A stretch of 64,000 nt of DNA from Heterostelium multicystogenum (taxonomy: Eukaryota > Evosea > Eumycetozoa > Acytosteliales > Acytosteliaceae): positions 1-64,000 of the forward strand of contig RCNN01000505.1 in assembly GCA_003667245.1 (NCBI GenBank). The letters run 5' to 3'. The notes under the pieces are model-generated. The model had not been told where the DNA came from, did no database searches, and was given only the letters and a program-made list of their open reading frames with translations. Shown here one piece after another: positions 59,621 through 64,000 of this stretch. Position numbers and translations under genes: made by a program. Numbering within the stretch: position 1 is the first letter of the stretch; every line of letters begins with the position of its first letter.

Positions 59621-60320
59621 CTTTCTTAAGCTGTGTATATCTGTAGAATCTGATGATAAACAAGTAAATTAATTTAATAATATATTGTTGTTGGTATAGG
59701 ACAAGAGTGTGGGGTGAGTGTTGTTTATGTTATTTTATTTTGTTGTTTGTTATTCAATAGGAATACCAATGTATAAAATAATTTAGTAATTACTTTAAAT
59801 AAGCAAACAAGCTTGAAGATAATTATAATTATTAAAAAAAAAATTAAAATATTGCTTAATATTTTCACATCATGTGTGAAAATCATTGTCATGGTGTGGG
59901 TTATTCAGCATTGGCAAATAATTCGTGTGCTAAACTTGCAAGATGTATTTGTTTGGAAATTTCGCGGAGGTTTTTTTCTACCACCCAGGTATCAAATAAA
60001 CATAGATCAAATGATTAATAATGGTAACATATGGTTTTCGGTATTAAACCTACAATATTAAGACTAAAAATGTAAAACTGACTATGAATATGTTTATAAT
60101 TCGTTGATTCAATTCTAAATATGTAAAATCTGTAGTGCTTGCACAGATTTTCTAAATAGATCTAATAAAGTTAATGATGAATTATTATAATGAATAGGAT
60201 TTTTATAACCCCGGGGTTATTTATTAGAATTGATCAGTTTTGGAAATTTAACAAAAATGATGTTAAAATGTAAATAAACATGTGCAGATTTTAATACAAT
60301 GATTTATTTTTATTTTTGCT
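59621..60320. other. intergenic region beside the inverted-repeat element
   Basis: AT-rich DNA with no gene recognised. A perfect 16-bp palindrome is present at 60205-60220. Confidence 0.5.
60205..60220. repeat. 16-bp perfect palindrome
   Basis: ATAACCCCGGGGTTAT reads the same on both strands. It is the only GC block in a long AT-rich stretch and lies about 100 bp left of the inverted-repeat element. Confidence 0.9.
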
Positions 60321-60920
60321 GATATAGGATGGTCAGACTTTCCTTCGGGTAACTACTCCACTCCAGAACTATGTAATCACAATAGAATTTATGAGAGATC
60401 TCCTTTTGTTTTATTCCCCCATTGGTAAATCAGTCTTCAATCTATTTCTCACGACAATCATCAATGATTTCACAAATTATGATATATGATTAATCAATCA
60501 ATGAATTAACAATAATCATTCCTCATATATTGTCTATCTAAATAAACCAAAGTTGAATTCTTAGTTTACTTTCTTAAAGCTTTGACAGAACTCGTTGTTA
60601 GGTCGGTTTTGTTTTTTTTGACTTAAAATTGATTTGTTTAATTTATGAATATAGGGTACTATACACGTTACCTTTGAAATTTTTAAACTTAAAAGTTCCT
60701 TATTTTTGTTTTTTTATTCTGATCCCATCACTTAGAAAACTTTATTATTTTTTAAAAAGATCTGAAGCAAATTTTTTATGGCAGATATTGCAGGAGTTTA
60801 ACTATACTTTTAGTATAAAATAACTCTACATTGATGACAAACTTGTTAATATCATCCCCATGATTAACATTGTTCTGGAGTGGAGTAGTTACCCGAAGGA
60901 ACTGTCTGACCCATCATATC
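60321..60920. mobile_element. MITE-like element with long terminal inverted repeats
   Basis: The two ends are inverted copies of each other. 60340-60369 is exactly complementary to 60872-60901 (30 of 30). The match extends outward with small indels (GATAT, GATGG, TCAGAC) to 60321 and 60920, giving repeats of about 48 bp around a 600-bp unit. The inside is AT-rich and encodes no transposase; the only open frame (60629-60823) is hydrophobic filler. Length, structure and lack of a gene fit a non-autonomous DNA transposon. A target-site duplication is not clear by eye. Confidence 0.75.
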
Positions 60921-61042
60921 TCACCATTTTAAAAAAATAAAAATAAAAAATATTCTAAACTATATGTATTTACAATTTAATTCTTACATAGTATATATAT
61001 ATATATATTTATTTATTTAGAGTTGGATATTTATATATTATA

Positions 61043-63278
61043 TTACATTATGATACATTTTTTTTTGTCTCGGTGGTGATGTTGTGAATTGGTTACAATG
61101 CTTTGTTGAGTAATTCGGGTGCCATCTCTACCTATTGCTGTTAGTAATGCGGACGAAGTGGGAGGTCTAATCGATTGGCTTTGGATCCAGAGCTTGTTCA
61201 GTGTCTTTGGCAAAATGAGATCAGTCTGAGCATTGAAGTTGTATGTGCTACCAAATTGTAGTTTAAATTGTAGTTGTAGCTTCAGGTATCGAAGTTTTGG
61301 GGGTAACACACCTTCTCTAATGTGGACTGGACACCAATCATTACCAAATGAGAGGCTTATAATCGAGTCAGGAAGTACATTTGGCAAGATGGTGGCTTTG
61401 TATCTGGCGCCAAATACAAGTGTTTGGAGGTTGGAAGGCAGAGAACCAAGTTCAAGTGGCTGATTGAAATTTAGTCCAAACGTGAGCGAAACCATTGAGT
61501 GTGGCAGCACACCAGGGTTGATGGGCTGATTGAAATCCTTACAGAACACCAGTTCTTTTAGACTGTTGGGGAATGTATTTGGCTGAAGCGGATAGTTAAA
61601 ACTATTGCCGAGGGTGAGATGAACCAGATTTGGTGGAAGCATTTTGGGGAGTATTGGTTGGTTGATATTCAATCTTAGATGCGTTAGGTGGATTGGAAGG
61701 AAGTTATTTTCGAGTGGTTCATGGTGAAGTTGCAGATGTAGCACTAATGTGGTGAGATTGGGTGGGAGGAAGTCAATTTGGTTGGAATTCTCGTAACTTA
61801 ATGTCAGATTTTTGAGAGATTTTGGAAATAGATCGGAAGAGATTGGATGTTGGTATGGATATTTAAAAAGATAGTGACTGAAGCGAGTTTGGAAAACAAT
61901 CATTTGGAAGCGGGCTGGTCATGTTTGCGCAGGAGATGTTGAGTGTTTTAAGGTTTGAGGGAAAGGAGAGTGAATTGAATGGATGTGAATAGGCATCTCC
62001 TATCCGAAGCTCAGTTAATGATTGAGGTAGGGAGCCATACTCTAGATACTGATTGAATGAGGTACTTAGTTTCAAGCAGGTTAGACCCAATGGCAAATGA
62101 TCAGGCTCTAAGGGATGATTGAATTTTTCAAGGAATTTCAAATATTTCAATTTAGTAGGCAGGATAAGGTTAAGATTTGGTCGGTCATAGTTGCCAAGAT
62201 TCAGCTTTTTCAAAGAGGATGGAAGTGCATTTGGTTGTATTTCACTGGTAAACAATGCTCCAAGGGTTAATTTCTTTAAAGTCTCTGGCAAAACTCCATA
62301 TAAAATAGGTTTATTATAAGAGGTACCAAACTTGAGAACCTCCAATCTCGGTGGAAGCACATCAATCGCAAACTCATGACTATACTGTGATCCCAATTTT
62401 AATTTTAAAAGATTTGGTGGAAGTTGGCCTGTTTTGAAGGGATGGTTAAAGGTACTCTCCAAGACCAACTCTGTAAGTGAATCTGGCAAAGCACCTGGTA
62501 AAAATGGCTTTGAATAGAAATGTCCAAGCCGCAGCTTGTTCAAGTTGGGAGGTAATACTTTTGTGTTGATCAAGTGGTCAAAAAGTGATCCAAATATGAT
62601 CTCATTTACACCTTCTGGAAACAATCCAACCGATAGTTCTTGATTAATTTCATTGCCAAGCGTAATCGATTCAAGAGTGAGAGGAAATCCATCAAATGAA
62701 AGCTTACTAACCTGGGTTGCAGCGACGTTGCCTTGTGTACTATTCAAATTGGAGTAGAGCTTCTCCAGAGAGAGCGATGCAGAGGAGCCAGTTTCATAGA
62801 CAACTTTAACCGACTTTAGATACGAGAATGGAGTGCCGTCTGGATTCCGCTTGCTGCTTGACAATGATGAAGAAGCTGACATTATCCTCCGATAGCACAG
62901 CTGTAGGTGATCAAGATATACCAGTGGAACAACAATGGATTTGAAACAATTTAGAATATTCCCATAATGAAATCCCTGATCGAATATGACTGGATCGTTC
63001 AACTCTGCGAGAAATCTCTGATTCATCAATCTTCTGCAACTGTAGTACAGTGAAATCTTGTCGTAATCATCTAGATAGCTGAATATCTTTGTCAGCAACA
63101 AGTCGGACAATGATGTCAGCTGGAGGTGCAATATCTTGGGTAGAGATAGTGATTTGACCGACGAAAACGATGACAAATTTGTAGCAATCGAGGTCGTATT
63201 ACTGGTTGATACACCACTTCTTATGGAGCTTGACAAACCAAGCGACATTGTCTGATCCTTTTCCGACATACTGTCCAA
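61043..63278 (-). CDS. F-box and FNIP-repeat protein with CaaX end
   Basis: This gene encodes about 735 residues in two frames joined near 61880. An N-terminal Ser-rich part is followed by an F-box-like segment at about residues 52-95 (LSDLLLTKIFSYLDDYDKISLYYSC). From about residue 195 on there are some 20 FNIP repeats, dictyostelid leucine-rich units of 22 residues of the form FNQPL..G.LP.SL..L.FG. Good examples are SLTELVLESTFNHPFKTGQLP and MVSLTFGLNFNQPLELGSLP. The repeat phase carries on across the frame break. The last residues are basic (HHHRDKKK) and end CIIM, a CaaX prenylation signal. F-box plus repeats suggests an SCF ubiquitin ligase adaptor; lipid anchoring would place it on a membrane. 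Confidence 0.88.
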
Positions 63279-63832
63279 TCTCTACTATTACTAAAAATAT
63301 ATATTTAAAAATATAGAACTAACTAATTGATTTGATTACCAAACTAAAGTAACTAAACAATAAATTACGAATTAAAACTAAGCATTAAATGACTAAATAT
63401 ATGTATGAATACTATTATTGTATTGTTTAGTTTCGAAAGTAAAGAATAGATAAGATGTAAGGTGATTAATTATAAGACAACACCACGCTACTTGTACCAA
63501 GTTTTGGAAAACAAAACAAAACGTGGTGATAACCAAAGCATGCAGGACTAATATTGAATTACCACCAAAGATAGTGGTTACAGTGCAATTTCGCAAACGA
63601 AACAACAACAAATGTCAACAACAACAACAAGGGTGATTAAATTAATGAGATTTTGATGATGTTTTATTTTAATTAATTTATCGAATTCGAGCCCTTAATA
63701 TTATTAATAATAAATACAATAATAATAATGATGATAAATAAGTGATATTGCAAATTTAATTTAAATTTAGTTTATTTTATATTATTTTTTTTCAAATTCT
63801 TTTAATAAAAGTTCTTATTCTATATTTTAATA
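63279..63832. other. intergenic region
   Basis: AT-rich 5' flank of the FNIP gene and 3' flank of the last gene. ATT/AATA repeats lie around 63690-63735. No feature was recognised. Confidence 0.5.
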
Positions 63833-64000
63833 TTAAAAGATTGTATATTGTTTAGTTTTTCTTTTTGTTACGGTGTTGACCTTCTTGGCAGCCAACTTTG
63901 GGCTGGTGGCGGAGGTACCCTCTAACCAGTCACTGGCATCATCGTTGTCGACTGAGGAGGCAGATGAGGACTTGCTTGAACGTGACTTCTTTGACTTTGG
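63833..64000 (-). CDS. C-terminal end of an unknown protein (partial)
   Basis: The last 55 codons of a gene run off the window end. The readable end is PKSKKSRSSKSSSASSVDND, then DASDWLEGTSATSP, LAAKKVNTVTKRK and a final QYTIF, with the stop at 63833-63835. It is a basic, Ser/Lys-rich tail as found in nuclear or chromatin proteins. The DNA here is clearly less AT-rich than the spacer beside it, which supports coding. No family can be assigned. Confidence 0.7.
   Translation of the reverse strand, partial: PKSKKSRSSKSSSASSVDNDDASDWLEGTSATSPKLAAKKVNTVTKRKTKQYTIF

Overview
The window is nuclear DNA of a dictyostelid social amoeba (Amoebozoa). The grounds are: strongly AT-rich intergenic DNA; short AT-rich GT-AG introns of about 50-270 bp; Asn-, Gln- and Thr-rich low-complexity tracts; and lineage-typical genes, namely an F-box/FNIP-repeat protein, a frizzled/smoothened-like receptor, an ankyrin protein with dictyostelid-style units, a Skp1-type cytoplasmic prolyl hydroxylase and a tRNA gene followed by retroelement debris. 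Codon use is less extreme and Asn/Gln tracts are fewer than in Dictyostelium discoideum, so another genus (for example Heterostelium, Cavenderia or Polysphondylium) is more likely. The species cannot be fixed from the sequence alone.

Layout. 1-14.2 kb: housekeeping genes, nearly all broken by single-base indels: a CLC channel/exchanger, a CYRI (FAM49) Rac1 interactor, a LYR-motif mitochondrial protein, NDUFA9, an MMADHC-like cobalamin protein, mitochondrial GrpE, ALG6 and a PhyA-like prolyl hydroxylase. 16-21 kb: a centrin-like EF-hand protein, a large ankyrin protein and an HPP membrane protein. 21-24.6 kb: long AT-rich DNA without a recognised gene. 24.6-37.6 kb: NF-YC, an RlmI-like methyltransferase, a small unknown two-exon gene, a CPSF_A/DDB1-like beta-propeller protein, a frizzled-like receptor and a Gly-rich secreted protein. 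37.9-42.1 kb: an accessory island with tRNA-Glu(UUC), a nested poly(A)-tailed repeat complex, a Crinkler/RHS-type P-loop gene and a second diverged copy of the same repeat. 42-59.6 kb: a PadA/NmrA-like reductase, Pex11, a cytochrome b5-b5 reductase fusion, RBMX2, a roadblock dynein light chain, two unknown ORFs, Xrn2/Rat1, a ricin-B lectin protein, a Gly/Ser-repeat secreted protein and prolidase. 60.3-60.9 kb: a 600-bp element with long terminal inverted repeats. 61-63.3 kb: an F-box FNIP-repeat protein ending in a CaaX box. 63.8-64 kb: the 3' end of an unknown gene.

Many conserved proteins are split by one-base indels, often at homopolymers, while the protein continues perfectly in the next frame. 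This looks like sequence or assembly error and is worst in the first 14 kb, so I annotate these loci as single genes with broken frames rather than as pseudogenes. Four genes have an intron immediately after, or inside, the start codon. Most neighbours are unrelated in function. The notable accessory signals are the Crinkler island, the inverted-repeat element, the CaaX-tailed FNIP protein and the lectin with a long hydrophobic core.
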